A DNA stretch of 41,275 bases, taken from the NCBI GenBank assembly GCA_949289265.1, contig CASENE010000093.1, positions 1 to 41,275 of the forward strand, given 5' to 3'. Source of the DNA: an uncultured Bacteroides sp. Lineage in GTDB: Bacteria; Bacteroidota; Bacteroidia; Bacteroidales; Bacteroidaceae. The position numbers and the translations under genes were made by a program. The notes beneath the pieces are model-generated. The model made no database searches. It was not told the origin of the DNA and saw nothing but the letters and a program-made list of their open reading frames with translations. Below, in pieces: positions 26,811 to 35,621 of this stretch; the first letter of the stretch is position 1, and every line of letters starts with the position of its first letter.

Positions 26811-28964
26811 TTATTCCTCGTCCATCAGGATGTCCAGAATCTGGCAGGCAGCCTTGGCCACCGGAGTGCCGGGACCGAAGATGGCAGCCACGCCGGCCTT
26901 GTAGAGGAAATCGTAGTCCTGCGGAGGGATGACGCCGCCGGCAAACACCACGATGTCCTCGCGTCCCAACTTCTTCAACTCGTCTATCAGCTGCGGGATG
27001 AGCGTCTTGTGTCCGGCCGCCAAGGACGATACGCCCACGGCATGCACGTCGTTTTCCACTGCCTCGCGCGCGGCCTCGGCCGGCGTCTGGAACAACGGAC
27101 CCATGTCTACGTCGAAACCACAGTCTGCGTAGCCCGTAGCCACTACTTTCGCACCGCGGTCGTGCCCGTCCTGGCCCATCTTGGCTATCATGATGCGGGG
27201 CTGCCGACCTTCCTTCTTGGCAAACTTCTCACACAGCTCACAGGCCTTGGCAAAGTCTGCGTCGTTTTTACTTTCTGATGAATACACGCCTGAAATGGTT
27301 CTGATGATTGCTTTGTAACGTCCCACGACTTTCTCGCAGGCATAGGATATCTCGCCCAATGTGGCGCGCACGCGGGCGGCCTCGACGGCCAGCTCCAGCA
27401 GGTTGCCCTTGCCGGTCTTGACACATTCGGTGATGGCGTCCAGCGCCTTGTCCACGTCGGTCTGGTTGCGCGCGGCCTTCAGCTTCTTCAGGTTCTCCAC
27501 CTGCTCCTGGCGCACGGCGGTGTTGTCGATTTCCAGGATGTCGATGGGAGCCTCCTTGTCCAGGCGGTACTTGTTGACACCCACGATGGTCTGCGTGCCA
27601 CTGTCGATGCGGGCCTGCGTGCGGGCGGCCGCCTCCTCGATGCGCATCTTGGGCAGTCCGGTTTCGATGGCCTTGGCCATGCCTCCCAGTTTCTCGATTT
27701 CCTGGATGTGCTCCCAGGCCTTGTGGGCAATCTCGTTGGTCAGCGACTCCACGTAGTAGGAACCGGCCCACGGGTCTACGCTCTTGCAGATGTACGTCTC
27801 CTCCTGGATGTAAATCTGCGTGTTGCGGGCGATGCGGGCAGAGAAGTCCGTGGGCAACGCGATGGCCTCGTCCAAGGCATTGGTGTGCAGCGACTGCGTG
27901 TGGCCCAGAGCGGCAGCCATAGCCTCGATGCAGGTGCGGCCCACGTTGTTGAAGGGATCTTGCTCCGTAAGCGACCAGCCGGACGTCTGCGAGTGCGTGC
28001 GCAACGCCAGCGACTTGGGGTTCTTCGGGTTGAACTGCTTCACAATCTTGGCCCACAGCATACGGGCGGCGCGCATCTTGGCGATTTCCATGAAGTGGTT
28101 CGTGCCGATGGCCCAGAAGAAGGACAGGCGCGGGGCGAAGGCGTCGATGTCCAGACCGGCGTTGACGCCCGCACGGAGGTATTCCAGTCCGTCTGCCAGC
28201 GTGTAGGCCAGTTCGATGTCGGCCGTGGCGCCGGCCTCCTGCATGTGATAGCCGGAGATGGAGATGGAGTTGAACTTGGGCATCTTCTGCGAAGTATATT
28301 CAAAGATGTCGGAAATAATCTTCATGGAGAATGCAGGCGGGTAGATGTAGGTGTTGCGTACCATGAACTCCTTCAGGATGTCGTTCTGGATGGTGCCGGC
28401 CATTTCTTCCAGCTTGGCGCCCTGTTCCAGTCCCGCGTTGATGTAGAAGGCCATGACGGGCAGCACGGCGCCGTTCATCGTCATGGAGACGGACATCTTG
28501 TTCAAGGGGATGCCCTCGAAGAGCACCTTCATGTTCTCCAGCGAGCAGATGGACACGCCGGCCTTGCCCACGTCGCCCACCACACGCTCGTTGTCGGGGT
28601 CGTAACCGCGATGCGTCGGCAGGTCGAAAGCCACTGACAGGCCTTTCTGACCGCTGGCCAGGTTACGGCGATAGAAGGCGTTGGACTCTTCGGCGGTGGA
28701 GAATCCGGCATACTGGCGGATGGTCCAGGGGCGCATGGCGTACATGGCCGAATAGGGACCGCGCAGATAGGGCGGCAGGCCGGCGGCATAGTCCAGGTGT
28801 TCCATGCCTTCCAGGTCTTCCTTGGTATATACAGGCTTCACTTCGATGTGTTCCGGCGTCTTCCAATCGGCGTGGATGCCGTTAGCCTTTTGCCACTCAG
28901 CCCCGTTGGAGGGCTTGAAGTCGGCGTATATGTCGATGTTCTTGAAATCTTTTCTCATTGTCAT
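26811..28964 (-). CDS. mutB: Methylmalonyl-CoA mutase large subunit
   Basis: 717 residues, full length. With adenosylcobalamin it interconverts succinyl-CoA and methylmalonyl-CoA, the step Bacteroides uses on the way to propionate. The N-terminal TIM-barrel part has [34 protein letters not shown] and the CoA-channel region. The C-terminal cobalamin-binding domain (about 585-717) has the base-off motif D-x-H-x-x-G in GQDGHDRG, plus GVSSLAAGH and VFAGGVIP. It lies 76 bp downstream of mutA on the same strand. Position and the terminator after it mark it as the last gene of the operon. Confidence 0.98.
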   Translation of the reverse strand: MTMRKDFKNIDIYADFKPSNGAEWQKANGIHADWKTPEHIEVKPVYTKEDLEGMEHLDYAAGLPPYLRGPYSAMYAMRPWTIRQYAGFSTAEESNAFYRRNLASGQKGLSVAFDLPTHRGYDPDNERVVGDVGKAGVSICSLENMKVLFEGIPLNKMSVSMTMNGAVLPVMAFYINAGLEQGAKLEEMAGTIQNDILKEFMVRNTYIYPPAFSMKIISDIFEYTSQKMPKFNSISISGYHMQEAGATADIELAYTLADGLEYLRAGVNAGLDIDAFAPRLSFFWAIGTNHFMEIAKMRAARMLWAKIVKQFNPKNPKSLALRTHSQTSGWSLTEQDPFNNVGRTCIEAMAAALGHTQSLHTNALDEAIALPTDFSARIARNTQIYIQEETYICKSVDPWAGSYYVESLTNEIAHKAWEHIQEIEKLGGMAKAIETGLPKMRIEEAAARTQARIDSGTQTIVGVNKYRLDKEAPIDILEIDNTAVRQEQVENLKKLKAARNQTDVDKALDAITECVKTGKGNLLELAVEAARVRATLGEISYACEKVVGRYKAIIRTISGVYSSESKNDADFAKACELCEKFAKKEGRQPRIMIAKMGQDGHDRGAKVVATGYADCGFDVDMGPLFQTPAEAAREAVENDVHAVGVSSLAAGHKTLIPQLIDELKKLGREDIVVFAGGVIPPQDYDFLYKAGVAAIFGPGTPVAKAACQILDILMDEE

Positions 28965-28983
28965 TTACAGTTAGACGAGGATT

Positions 28984-29047
28984 CAGTTGACAAGTTAACA
29001 AGGCCACGCCTTGTATCTTACTTATCGCCTTGTCCCCTTGTTAACTT
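28984..29047. repeat. Copy 2 of the AT-rich dispersed repeat, with a 12-bp inverted repeat, between mutA and mutB
   Basis: 28984-29003 matches 5851-5870 at 18 of 20 bases. Within this copy AAGTTAACAAGG (28992-29003) is perfectly inverted at 29036-29047, overlapping the mutA stop codon, and a smaller 6-bp hairpin (ACAAGG with CCTTGT) sits inside. In the mutA-mutB transcript it could form a stem that tunes mutB expression; this is inference. Confidence 0.65.
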
Positions 29048-30912
29048 AATAATTTAGCGTTGTATTCTCTCAGTGTTTCCAGCACGTTGACGCGCACATG
29101 GATGAAGTTCTCGATGCCGGCAGCCTTGAGTTGGTCCATGCAGGCGGGAGCGCCGGCCACAATGAACATGGCACGTCCGGCCAATGCCTGGAAGGCGGGG
29201 ATGGCATACTCGGCGTATTCGTCGTCGCTGGAGCAGAGCACAACGATGTCTGCCTTGGCGGCCAGGGCGGCGTCGATGCCTTCTTGCACGGTGGCGAAGC
29301 CCAGGTTGTCCACCACCTCATAGCCGGCGCAGGCCAGGAAGTTGCACGAGAATTGGGCGCGTGCCTGGCGCATGGCCAGGTTTCCGATGGTGAGCATGAA
29401 GGCCTTGGGGCGCTTGCCGCTCTGTTCCGTCTCCAGGCGCAGGGCCTCGAACTGGCTGGCCGCGCGCGAGAAGTCCAGCGACGCGCAGTCTTTCTCACAC
29501 GCATGCTCGTGGCCTCCGCCGCAGTAGCAGGCAGACTCGACGGGACGCTTGTCGCCGGCCAGTTCGGTGAAGTTGGGATATTGGTTGGTGCCCAAGAGGA
29601 TTTCCTTGCGGCGGGCGACGGCCTCGTGGCGGGCGCGGTTGCTGGCGTTGACGGCCTCCTGCACCTCTCCGGCCTTGACGGCGGCATAGAACCCGCCGGC
29701 GTCTTCAGTGGCAAGGAACAGCTTCCAGGCCTGGGCGGCGATGGAGGCGGTGAGGTTTTCGATGTAGTAGGAGCCGCCGGCAGGGTCGACCACTTTGTCG
29801 AAGTGTGACTCTTCGCGCAGGAGCAACTGCTGGTTCCGTGCCAGACGCTCGGCGAACTCGGAGGGAGTCTCGTAGGCGCTGTCGAAGGGAAGGACGGTCA
29901 TCGAGTCCACGCCGGCCAGGGCCGCGCTCATGGCTTCGGTTTGGGTGCGGAGCAGGTTGACGTAGGAGTCGAAGAGGGTGAGGTTGAAGCGCGAGGTCTC
30001 TGCGTGGACGTGCATCTGGGCGGCGGAGCGGTCGTCGGCGGCATCAAGGTACTGGCTGACGATGTCTGCCCAGAGCAGACGGGCGGCGCGGAACTTGGCG
30101 ATTTCCATGAAGTAGTTGGAGGAGATGCCGAAGCAGAACTTGACTTTCCGGGCCACGGTGGCGGCAGGCACGCCGGCCTCGACGAGGGCGTTCATGTATT
30201 CGTTGCCCCAGGCCAGGGCGTAACCCAGCTCCTGGTAGCTATAGGCACCGGCATTGCACAGGAGCGTGGCGTCGACCGCCAGGACGCGGTAAGCCGGCAG
30301 GGATGCCGTGGCTTCGATGAGGGCGCGGCCTGTCTCGGCCAGCGAGGTGCGCTCCTTGCCCTTGGCCAGCATCTTGCCCAGGGGGTCGTAGGCGATGGAG
30401 CCGCGCAGCTGGCTGAGGTCGCATCCCTGGCGTTGGAAGTAGTCGACGAGGAGGCGGGCCAGTTCGACGACGTGTCCCTGGCAGGTGGAGAAGTTCAGTT
30501 CCACGCACTCGGGGCGGATGTCCTTGAGCAGGGAGTCGAGGTAGGCGGCGGAGAGCTGCTTGGCGGGGATGCTGAAGCCCAGGGAGTCGACACCCCTGTT
30601 CAGGATATCCAAGGCCTTGCGGTTGGCCTCTTCGGGATGGTCGGCGCGGATGTCCTGGCGCACGAGCCAGGAGTTGTCCTGTTTGCGGTTGCCCCGGAGG
30701 TAGGGGAATTCGCCGGGCAGGGCGTCCGCGAGGGGAAGCCCGTCGAGGTCTTCACGGCGGTAGAAGGGTTTGACGTTGAATCCTTCGTTGGTTCGCCATA
30801 CGAGTTTCTTCTCGAAGTCGGCGCCCTTGAGGTCGGCCGTCACCTTGTCCATCCACGCTTGGGTGCTGATGGGGGGAAAGTCGGAGAAGAGTTTTTCTTT
30901 GTTCGCTGTCAT
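29041..30912 (-). CDS. mutA: Methylmalonyl-CoA mutase small subunit
   Basis: 623 residues. This is the non-catalytic partner of MutB in the heterodimer. It keeps the mutase barrel (PFYRREDLDGLP at about 49-60, SNYFMEIAKFRAARLLWADIV at 265-285, VDPAGGSYYIE at 375-385), but its C-terminal cobalamin-like domain (about 500-623) lacks the D-x-H-x-x-G motif (LTIGNLAMRQAR instead), as expected for MutA. Odd point: a Cys/His-rich segment at 462-476 (CYCGGGHEHACEKDC) in the interdomain linker could bind a metal. The start at 30912 gives MTANKEKLFSDFPPIST. Confidence 0.97.
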   Translation of the reverse strand: MTANKEKLFSDFPPISTQAWMDKVTADLKGADFEKKLVWRTNEGFNVKPFYRREDLDGLPLADALPGEFPYLRGNRKQDNSWLVRQDIRADHPEEANRKALDILNRGVDSLGFSIPAKQLSAAYLDSLLKDIRPECVELNFSTCQGHVVELARLLVDYFQRQGCDLSQLRGSIAYDPLGKMLAKGKERTSLAETGRALIEATASLPAYRVLAVDATLLCNAGAYSYQELGYALAWGNEYMNALVEAGVPAATVARKVKFCFGISSNYFMEIAKFRAARLLWADIVSQYLDAADDRSAAQMHVHAETSRFNLTLFDSYVNLLRTQTEAMSAALAGVDSMTVLPFDSAYETPSEFAERLARNQQLLLREESHFDKVVDPAGGSYYIENLTASIAAQAWKLFLATEDAGGFYAAVKAGEVQEAVNASNRARHEAVARRKEILLGTNQYPNFTELAGDKRPVESACYCGGGHEHACEKDCASLDFSRAASQFEALRLETEQSGKRPKAFMLTIGNLAMRQARAQFSCNFLACAGYEVVDNLGFATVQEGIDAALAAKADIVVLCSSDDEYAEYAIPAFQALAGRAMFIVAGAPACMDQLKAAGIENFIHVRVNVLETLREYNAKLLS

Positions 30913-30952
30913 AGTTACTATATTTATAATGTAGGTTGATGTTTTCGGCGTC

Positions 30953-31323
30953 GCCGCCTCCCGCTTTCCGCGGGGGCGGCCCTAACAGACAGGGGGCGCG
31001 CCGCCGGCCCGAAGACCGGGGCACGCCCCGCATCTGCATTATAAACGGAGCATCGGGCAGCGCCGGTCTAACCCAAGGGAGGCGCGCCGCTGCCTTCACC
31101 TGACCTGCCGCCCGAAGGATTGCCGGACGGTTCGTTCAGTTTATTACCAGGTTTGGCACCTTTCGTCTGACCCAAAGCCATAGAATAAGTTTTAGAGGTT
31201 AATACCCTGTTTACAATCCTCCACAGGAGCTTCTGGTAGGAGAATCAGTCGCCCCTGCGAGGTAACCCATATTTTTCATCGGTCCCGCGCCGGCGCCGGT
31301 GCTCCGTCGGGCCGGCGGGCGCG
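30953..31323 (-). other. Structured leader of mutA-mutB
   Basis: Between the promoter (31335-31342) and the mutA ATG (30912) are three GC-rich hairpins: 31286-31323 at the 5' end of the transcript, 30993-31029 (outer stem 30993-30998 with 31024-31029, inner 31004-31007 with 31016-31019), and 30953-30980. A 37-codon ORF lies between the first and second. None has a U-tract, so they look like structural elements, not terminators. I could not match this to a cobalamin riboswitch. Confidence 0.5.
31068..31181 (-). CDS. Candidate 37-residue small protein or leader peptide upstream of mutA
   Basis: ATG 31181 to TAG 31068-31070. The peptide begins MALGQTKGAKPGNKLNE and continues rich in Gly, Ser and Pro ([19 protein letters not shown]). 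It is basic and hydrophilic, with no membrane segment or cysteine. It is the first ORF after the only good promoter for mutA-mutB and ends 155 bp before the mutA ATG. It might be a free small protein, a leader peptide acting with the downstream hairpins, or a chance ORF; the smooth, low-complexity but non-repetitive composition favours a real peptide. Confidence 0.5.
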   Translation of the reverse strand: MALGQTKGAKPGNKLNEPSGNPSGGRSGEGSGAPPLG

Positions 31324-31334
31324 AAACCTTGGCG

Positions 31335-31342
31335 CAAATATA
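31335..31342 (-). promoter_or_regulatory. mutA-mutB promoter, -7 element TATATTTG
   Basis: The minus strand reads TATATTTG, with GTTG (3 of 4) 19 bp further upstream at 31362-31365. It puts the transcription start near 31328 and implies a leader of over 400 nt. Confidence 0.6.
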
Positions 31343-31422
31343 GAAATAATTTCGATATGGGCAACACGCGTAGGGAAATATTTTTTATTTTCTTTTGAAA
31401 TCGGCTTTTTCCGGAGGAAATG

Positions 31423-31454
31423 CTTGGTGGCTTCGCGGGCAATATGTACTTTTG
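31423..31454 (+). promoter_or_regulatory. Promoter of the YidE-type permease, CTTG-20 bp-TACTTTTG
   Basis: -7 TACTTTTG at 31447-31454 and a 3-of-4 -33 match CTTG at 31423-31426. It fixes the transcript start near 31461 and so supports the ATG at 31500 over an in-frame ATG at 31395. Confidence 0.7.
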
Positions 31455-31499
31455 CAGGCACGGAAAGCGGATTTTAAATCTATTAACATTATAACACTT

Positions 31500-33164
31500 A
31501 TGGATTGGTTAAACAGTTTACTTTGGGACCCGTCGTCGGTGGCCCACATCGTCTTCCTGTATTCCTTCGTGATTGCCGCGGGAGTGATGCTGGGCAAGCT
31601 GAAGGTGGCGGGCATCTCGCTGGGGGTGACGTTCGTGTTGTTCATGGGCATCCTGGCGGGTCACTTCGGGTTCACGGTGTCGACGCCCATCTTGCATTTC
31701 CTGCGGGAGTTCGGGCTGACGCTGTTCGTGTTCTGCATCGGCCTGCAGGTGGGGCCGTCGTTCTTCTCGTCTTTCAAGAAGGGCGGCATGACGTTGAACC
31801 TGCTGGCGGTGCTGATCGTGGTGCTGAACATCGCCGTGGCCCTCACCATCTATTTTGCCGCGAACGGGCGGGTGGAGCTGCCGATGGTCATCGGCATCCT
31901 GTACGGCGCGGTGACTAACACGCCGGGACTGGGCGCGGCGCAGGAGGCGCTGAACCAGCTGCAATACACCGGCGACCCGATTGCCCTGGGCTATGCCTGC
32001 GCCTATCCGCTGGGCGTGCTGGGCATCATCGGCAGCATCATCGCCATCCGCTACATCTTCCGCGTGGACTTCGCCAAGGAGGAGGCCGCGCTGCGCGACA
32101 CCGAGGGCGAGGAGAAGCAGAAGCCGCACCTGATGACGCTGGAGGTGCGCAACGAGTCGATAGACGGCAAGCGGCTGCTGCAGGTGAAGGAATTCCTGGG
32201 GCGTCCGTTCGTGTGCACGCGCATCCGCCACGAAGGGCACGTGTCCATCCCCGACCAGAATACACCCTTCCACATCGGCGACCAGCTGTACATGGTGTGC
32301 AGCGAGGAAGACGCCGAGGCCATCGCCGCCTTCATCGGCCGGCAGGTGGAGGTGGACTGGGAGCATCAGGACATGCCCATGGTGTCGAGACGTATCCTGA
32401 TAACGAAGTCGGACATCAATGGCAAGAAACTTGGGGACATGCACTTCCGCAGCACGTATGGCGTGACGGTGACGCGCGTCAACCGCTCGGGCATGGACCT
32501 CTTCGCCGCCCCGAACCTGACGCTGCAGGTGGGCGACCGCGTGATGGTGGTAGGCCAGCAGGATGCAGTGAACGGCGTGGCCCTGGTGCTGGGCAACCAG
32601 TTGAAGAGACTGGACACTCCGAACATCGTCACCATCTTCATCGGCCTGTTCCTGGGTATCCTGGTGGGCAGCCTGCCCATCTCGTTCCCCGGCATGCCCA
32701 CGCCCGTCAAGCTGGGCCTGGCCGGCGGCCCGCTGGTGGTGGCCATCCTGATCGGCCGCTTCGGGTACAAGCTGAAACTGGTGACCTATACGACCATGAG
32801 CGCCAACCTGATGCTGCGCGAGATAGGCCTGGTGCTGTTCCTGGCCAGCGTGGGCATCGACGCGGGCGGACAGTTCGTGCAGACGGTGCTGCAGGGCGAC
32901 GGATTGCTGTACGTCCTGTGGGGCTTCCTCATCACGGTCATCCCGCTGCTCATCGTGGGCTGTCTGGCGCGCGGATACTTCAAGGTGAACTACTTCATCC
33001 TGATGGGTCTTATCGGCGGCGCCACCACCGACCCTCCCGCATTGGCCTACTCTAACCAGGTGGCCGGCAACACGGCTCCCTCCGTGGGCTACTCCACCGT
33101 CTATCCGCTCACCATGTTCCTGCGCATCCTGGCGGGACAGATGATTCTGCTGGCGATGATGTAA
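31500..33164 (+). CDS. Putative transporter, YidE/YbjL (aspartate:alanine antiporter-like) family
   Basis: 554 residues from ATG 31500. Two membrane halves (about 13-180 and 375-554) each have several hydrophobic helices; between them are two RCK_C/TrkA-C regulatory domains (about 205-285 and 290-365: [39 protein letters not shown]). This is the layout of the aspartate:alanine exchanger family. Both halves carry the family's [16 protein letters not shown] motif ([16 protein letters not shown] and [17 protein letters not shown]). The substrate is not known; the cytosolic RCK pair suggests gating by a ligand. The gene is convergent with the cytidylate-kinase-like gene and shares a two-way terminator. 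Confidence 0.92.
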   Translation: MDWLNSLLWDPSSVAHIVFLYSFVIAAGVMLGKLKVAGISLGVTFVLFMGILAGHFGFTVSTPILHFLREFGLTLFVFCIGLQVGPSFFSSFKKGGMTLNLLAVLIVVLNIAVALTIYFAANGRVELPMVIGILYGAVTNTPGLGAAQEALNQLQYTGDPIALGYACAYPLGVLGIIGSIIAIRYIFRVDFAKEEAALRDTEGEEKQKPHLMTLEVRNESIDGKRLLQVKEFLGRPFVCTRIRHEGHVSIPDQNTPFHIGDQLYMVCSEEDAEAIAAFIGRQVEVDWEHQDMPMVSRRILITKSDINGKKLGDMHFRSTYGVTVTRVNRSGMDLFAAPNLTLQVGDRVMVVGQQDAVNGVALVLGNQLKRLDTPNIVTIFIGLFLGILVGSLPISFPGMPTPVKLGLAGGPLVVAILIGRFGYKLKLVTYTTMSANLMLREIGLVLFLASVGIDAGGQFVQTVLQGDGLLYVLWGFLITVIPLLIVGCLARGYFKVNYFILMGLIGGATTDPPALAYSNQVAGNTAPSVGYSTVYPLTMFLRILAGQMILLAMM

Positions 33165-33194
33165 CGCCGCCCGACGCCTGAGGGCAACACCCAG

Positions 33195-33259
33195 AAAAGA
33201 GCCAGGCCGACAGCCGCCCGAAGACATACGGGCATCAAGCTGTCGGCCTGGCTCTTTTT
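33195..33259. terminator. Bidirectional terminator between the permease and the cytidylate-kinase-like gene
   Basis: A perfect 20-bp inverted repeat (33195-33214 with 33239-33258; core AGCCAGGCCGACAGC) with an inner 5-bp stem (33216-33220 with 33229-33233). T tract on the plus strand at 33255-33259 and A tract at 33195-33198 for the minus strand. It can serve both convergent genes. Confidence 0.9.
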
Positions 33260-33270
33260 CATGCCGTTCC

Positions 33271-33900
33271 TCAAAGTCCCAGCTTCTTGCGCACGAACTC
33301 CTCCACGAAGTCCACCGTCCCGTCGATGCCCAGCACCGAAGAGTCGATGCACAGGTGATAGGACGCGGCGGCGCCCCAGGTCTTGTAGCTGTAATAATTG
33401 TAATACTCCGAGCGTTTCTTGTCGGCCTTGGCCATCATGGCCTCCGCCTCTTGCGCGCCGAAGCCGTGTATGCGACACAGGCGGGCGATGCGGTCCTCGC
33501 GGGTGGAAGAGATGAAGACGTTGGCGCAGCGGGGGTGCTCGCGCAGGATGTAGTCGGCGCAGCGGCCCACGAAGAGGCACGACTTCTCGGCCGCCAGGCG
33601 GCGTATGACGTCGCTCTGCACCTTGAACAGGTTATCGTTGCTCAGGCAGTTGGTGGCCGGCATGGCCCCGTCGGTGACGAAGGGGAAGCGCATGCCAAAC
33701 CATCCGCCCACCAGCCCCTGGGCCGGACGCTCGTCGGCCCGCTCGAAAAACTCGCTGCACAGGCCGCTCTCTTCGGAGGCCAGCTGGATGAGCTCCTTGT
33801 CGTAGAAGGAGATGCCCAGACGGGCAGCCAGTTTCTCGCCAATCTCGCGGCCGCCGCTGCCCAACTGGCGGCCGATGTTTACTACGAACTTCGTATCCAT
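33271..33900 (-). CDS. Cytidylate kinase-like family protein
   Basis: 209 residues from ATG 33900. The N-terminal P-loop region FVVNIGRQLGSGGREIGEKLA and FYDKELIQLASEESG match the cytidylate kinase-like family common in anaerobes. The LID region is DRIARLCRIHGFGAQEAEAMMAKADKKRSEYYNYY. It probably phosphorylates a nucleoside monophosphate or another small molecule; being the main CMP kinase is not claimed. An in-frame ATG at 33963 is rejected because it precedes the promoter. Confidence 0.9.
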   Translation of the reverse strand: MDTKFVVNIGRQLGSGGREIGEKLAARLGISFYDKELIQLASEESGLCSEFFERADERPAQGLVGGWFGMRFPFVTDGAMPATNCLSNDNLFKVQSDVIRRLAAEKSCLFVGRCADYILREHPRCANVFISSTREDRIARLCRIHGFGAQEAEAMMAKADKKRSEYYNYYSYKTWGAAASYHLCIDSSVLGIDGTVDFVEEFVRKKLGL

Positions 33901-33947
33901 ATGCTTAATTCTCTTGGTTTGCAGAAACAAATGCTTGTTGCGAAGGG

Positions 33948-33978
33948 CAAATTTAAAAAACAAGGAGGAATAAACAAA
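33948..33978 (-). promoter_or_regulatory. Promoter of the cytidylate-kinase-like gene, TTTG-19 bp-TAAATTTG
   Basis: The minus strand has TAAATTTG (33948-33955) and an exact TTTG (33975-33978) with a 19-bp spacer. It fixes the start at 33900 with a leader of about 40 nt. Confidence 0.78.
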
Positions 33979-34094
33979 CTGCCCGGCCGATTATTTTTCC
34001 GCCCCGCCTCCCCTCCCCCGCCCGCCGCCGCGCCCCCATCGGCAGGAGAGCCGCGCCACGCCACTCTCCAATCCCCTGTATTTCAACCCGAAGC

Positions 34095-34204
34095 AGACGC
34101 TTAAATCCCCGGGCGCCGAGACTATAGTCCCACCGACCTGGCGTAGTAATGCCACCGGCCTGGCATAGTAACGCCCGCCGGCGGGAAGTTAAGTCCCCGC
34201 TCGC
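34095..34204 (+). repeat. 22-bp tandem repeat array E (5 units)
   Basis: Units start at 34095, 34117, 34139, 34161 and 34183. The paired ends change together: TGGC with GCCA in the third unit, GGC with GCC in the fourth, GGG with CCC in the fifth. It sits between divergent genes; the rest of the 33979-34268 gap is GC-rich with no gene seen. Confidence 0.85.
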
Positions 34205-34268
34205 GGGGCTTGGGCAGCAGGCGGGAAAGCCCCTGTAGGCCGGGCCGCGCAACTTTGTCAGAACGAAA

Positions 34269-34300
34269 TTTGCGCTTCCCCTCAAAATCCCCTATCTTTG
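34269..34300 (+). promoter_or_regulatory. Promoter of the DUF5063 gene, TTTG-20 bp-TATCTTTG
   Basis: Exact -33 TTTG (34269-34272) and -7 TATCTTTG (34293-34300) with a 20-bp spacer. The predicted start, near 34306, leaves only about 10 nt before ATG 34317. Confidence 0.85.
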
Positions 34301-34316
34301 CAGGAAATTGTCCGTC

Positions 34317-34880
34317 ATGAAGAAAGAGAACCCAACCATATTCGACCGCAACGTCATCGAATTTGTGACCGTGGCCGCCGAGTTCTGCCGCTACCTGGAG
34401 CAGGCCGAAGGCGCGCGCCGGGCCGACTTTGTGGACACGACGCTGAAGATGCTGCCCCTGCTCTACCTGAAGGCCACCCTGCTGCCGCCGTGCGAAGCCC
34501 TGGGCGAGGAGATGCCCGAACAGTGCGTCACGGAAGAGACCTACGAAGTGCTGCGCATGACGCTGGCCGGCATCCTGGCCGAACGGGACGACTACCTGGA
34601 CGTATTCGTGGAAGACATGAAATACAGCGACCAGCCCATCACGCGCTACATCTCCGAAGACCTGGCCGACATCTACCAGGACGTCAAGAACTTCACCCTC
34701 GTCTTCGCCCTGGGGCTGGACGAGACCATGCACGACGCGCTGGCCATCTGCCAGGAGAACTTCCGCCTCTACTGGGGCCAGAAGCTGGTGAACACGCTGC
34801 GCGCCCTGCACGAAGTGAGATACACCCAAAGCGGCGACGAGGCCGAAGACGACTATGACGACGACGGGGCGGGCTACTGA
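34317..34880 (+). CDS. DUF5063 domain-containing protein
   Basis: 187 residues, all-helical in appearance, acidic, with a Glu/Asp-rich tail (EAEDDYDDD). Recognised by FDRNVIEFVTVAAEFCRYLE near the N-terminus and by ADIYQDVKNFTLVFALG in the middle. No catalytic motif or signal peptide; function unknown. It heads a run of three plus-strand genes (DUF5063, 3'-5' exonuclease, RlmI-type methyltransferase) with gaps of 48 and 60 bp and no internal promoter that I can see, so co-transcription is likely. ATG 34317 is preferred to a TTG nine bases upstream. Confidence 0.88.
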   Translation: MKKENPTIFDRNVIEFVTVAAEFCRYLEQAEGARRADFVDTTLKMLPLLYLKATLLPPCEALGEEMPEQCVTEETYEVLRMTLAGILAERDDYLDVFVEDMKYSDQPITRYISEDLADIYQDVKNFTLVFALGLDETMHDALAICQENFRLYWGQKLVNTLRALHEVRYTQSGDEAEDDYDDDGAGY

Positions 34881-34928
34881 CGCCCCTGACGCCCCACGCG
34901 CAACAACCCTAACATTACCCCACGACCG

Positions 34929-35561
34929 ATGATTATCCAACGAAACATAGCCAAAGAAGCCCTGAAGGACCTGCCCAAGGTGACCTTCCCCGGACAGATA
35001 CACGTGGTGCAGACCCCTTGGGAGGCCGAGAAGGCGGCAGACTACCTGAGGCGCTACGACCTGGTGGGCATCGACAGCGAGACACGCCCCTCCTTCTCCA
35101 AGGGACGGGCACACAAGGTGGCCCTGCTGCAGGTGTCGTCCGACGAACATTGCTTCCTGTTCCGCCTCAACCTGACGGGACTGACGCTGCCCATCATCCA
35201 ACTGCTGGAGAGCCCCAACATCACCAAGGTGGGCCTTTCGCTCCGGGACGACTTCATGATGCTCCACAAGCGGGCGCCTTTCGAGCAACGGGCCTGCATC
35301 GAGCTTCAGGAATACGTGCGCCTGTTCGGCATCGAGGACAAAAGCCTGCAGAAGATATACGGCATCCTGTTCGGCGAAAAGATATCCAAAACCCAGCGCC
35401 TCACCAACTGGGAGGCCGAGACCCTGACCGAACCGCAGAAAGTCTACGCCGCCACCGACGCCTGGGCCTGCCTCAACATCTACCACCGCCTGCAAGAACT
35501 GGAACGCACCGGCGACTTCGAGATTGCCGCGCGCAACGAGGCCGCCGGCACCTCCGCCTGA
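34929..35561 (+). CDS. 3'-5' exonuclease, DEDDy type (RNase D/DNA pol I exo-like)
   Basis: 210 residues, a single exonuclease domain. The acidic motifs are visible: D49-x-E51 in VGIDSETRPSF (Exo I), the Asp pair in GLSLRDDFMML (about 102-111, Exo II), and Y173-x3-D177 in VYAATDAWA (Exo III), so the active site is complete. No HRDC or polymerase domain. It would trim RNA or DNA 3' ends in the cytoplasm; which of the two is unknown. Its place between DUF5063 and an rRNA methyltransferase gene hints at RNA, as inference. Confidence 0.93.
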   Translation: MIIQRNIAKEALKDLPKVTFPGQIHVVQTPWEAEKAADYLRRYDLVGIDSETRPSFSKGRAHKVALLQVSSDEHCFLFRLNLTGLTLPIIQLLESPNITKVGLSLRDDFMMLHKRAPFEQRACIELQEYVRLFGIEDKSLQKIYGILFGEKISKTQRLTNWEAETLTEPQKVYAATDAWACLNIYHRLQELERTGDFEIAARNEAAGTSA

Positions 35562-35621
35562 CCCAAAGGCGCGCAGGCACATCCCCACCATCCCATCCAT
35601 CAGAAACCAAAGAGGAAACCT

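Noticed and set aside
31068-31110. SRP RNA-like motif (GTCAGG...GGCAGC) on the minus strand
   Set aside because: It resembles the SRP apical loop, but the helix between the two halves is missing and it lies inside the 37-codon ORF.
30913-31334. Cobalamin riboswitch before mutA
   Set aside because: Expected for a B12 enzyme, but I find no conserved B12-box-like core on the minus strand; only GC-rich hairpins and a small ORF.
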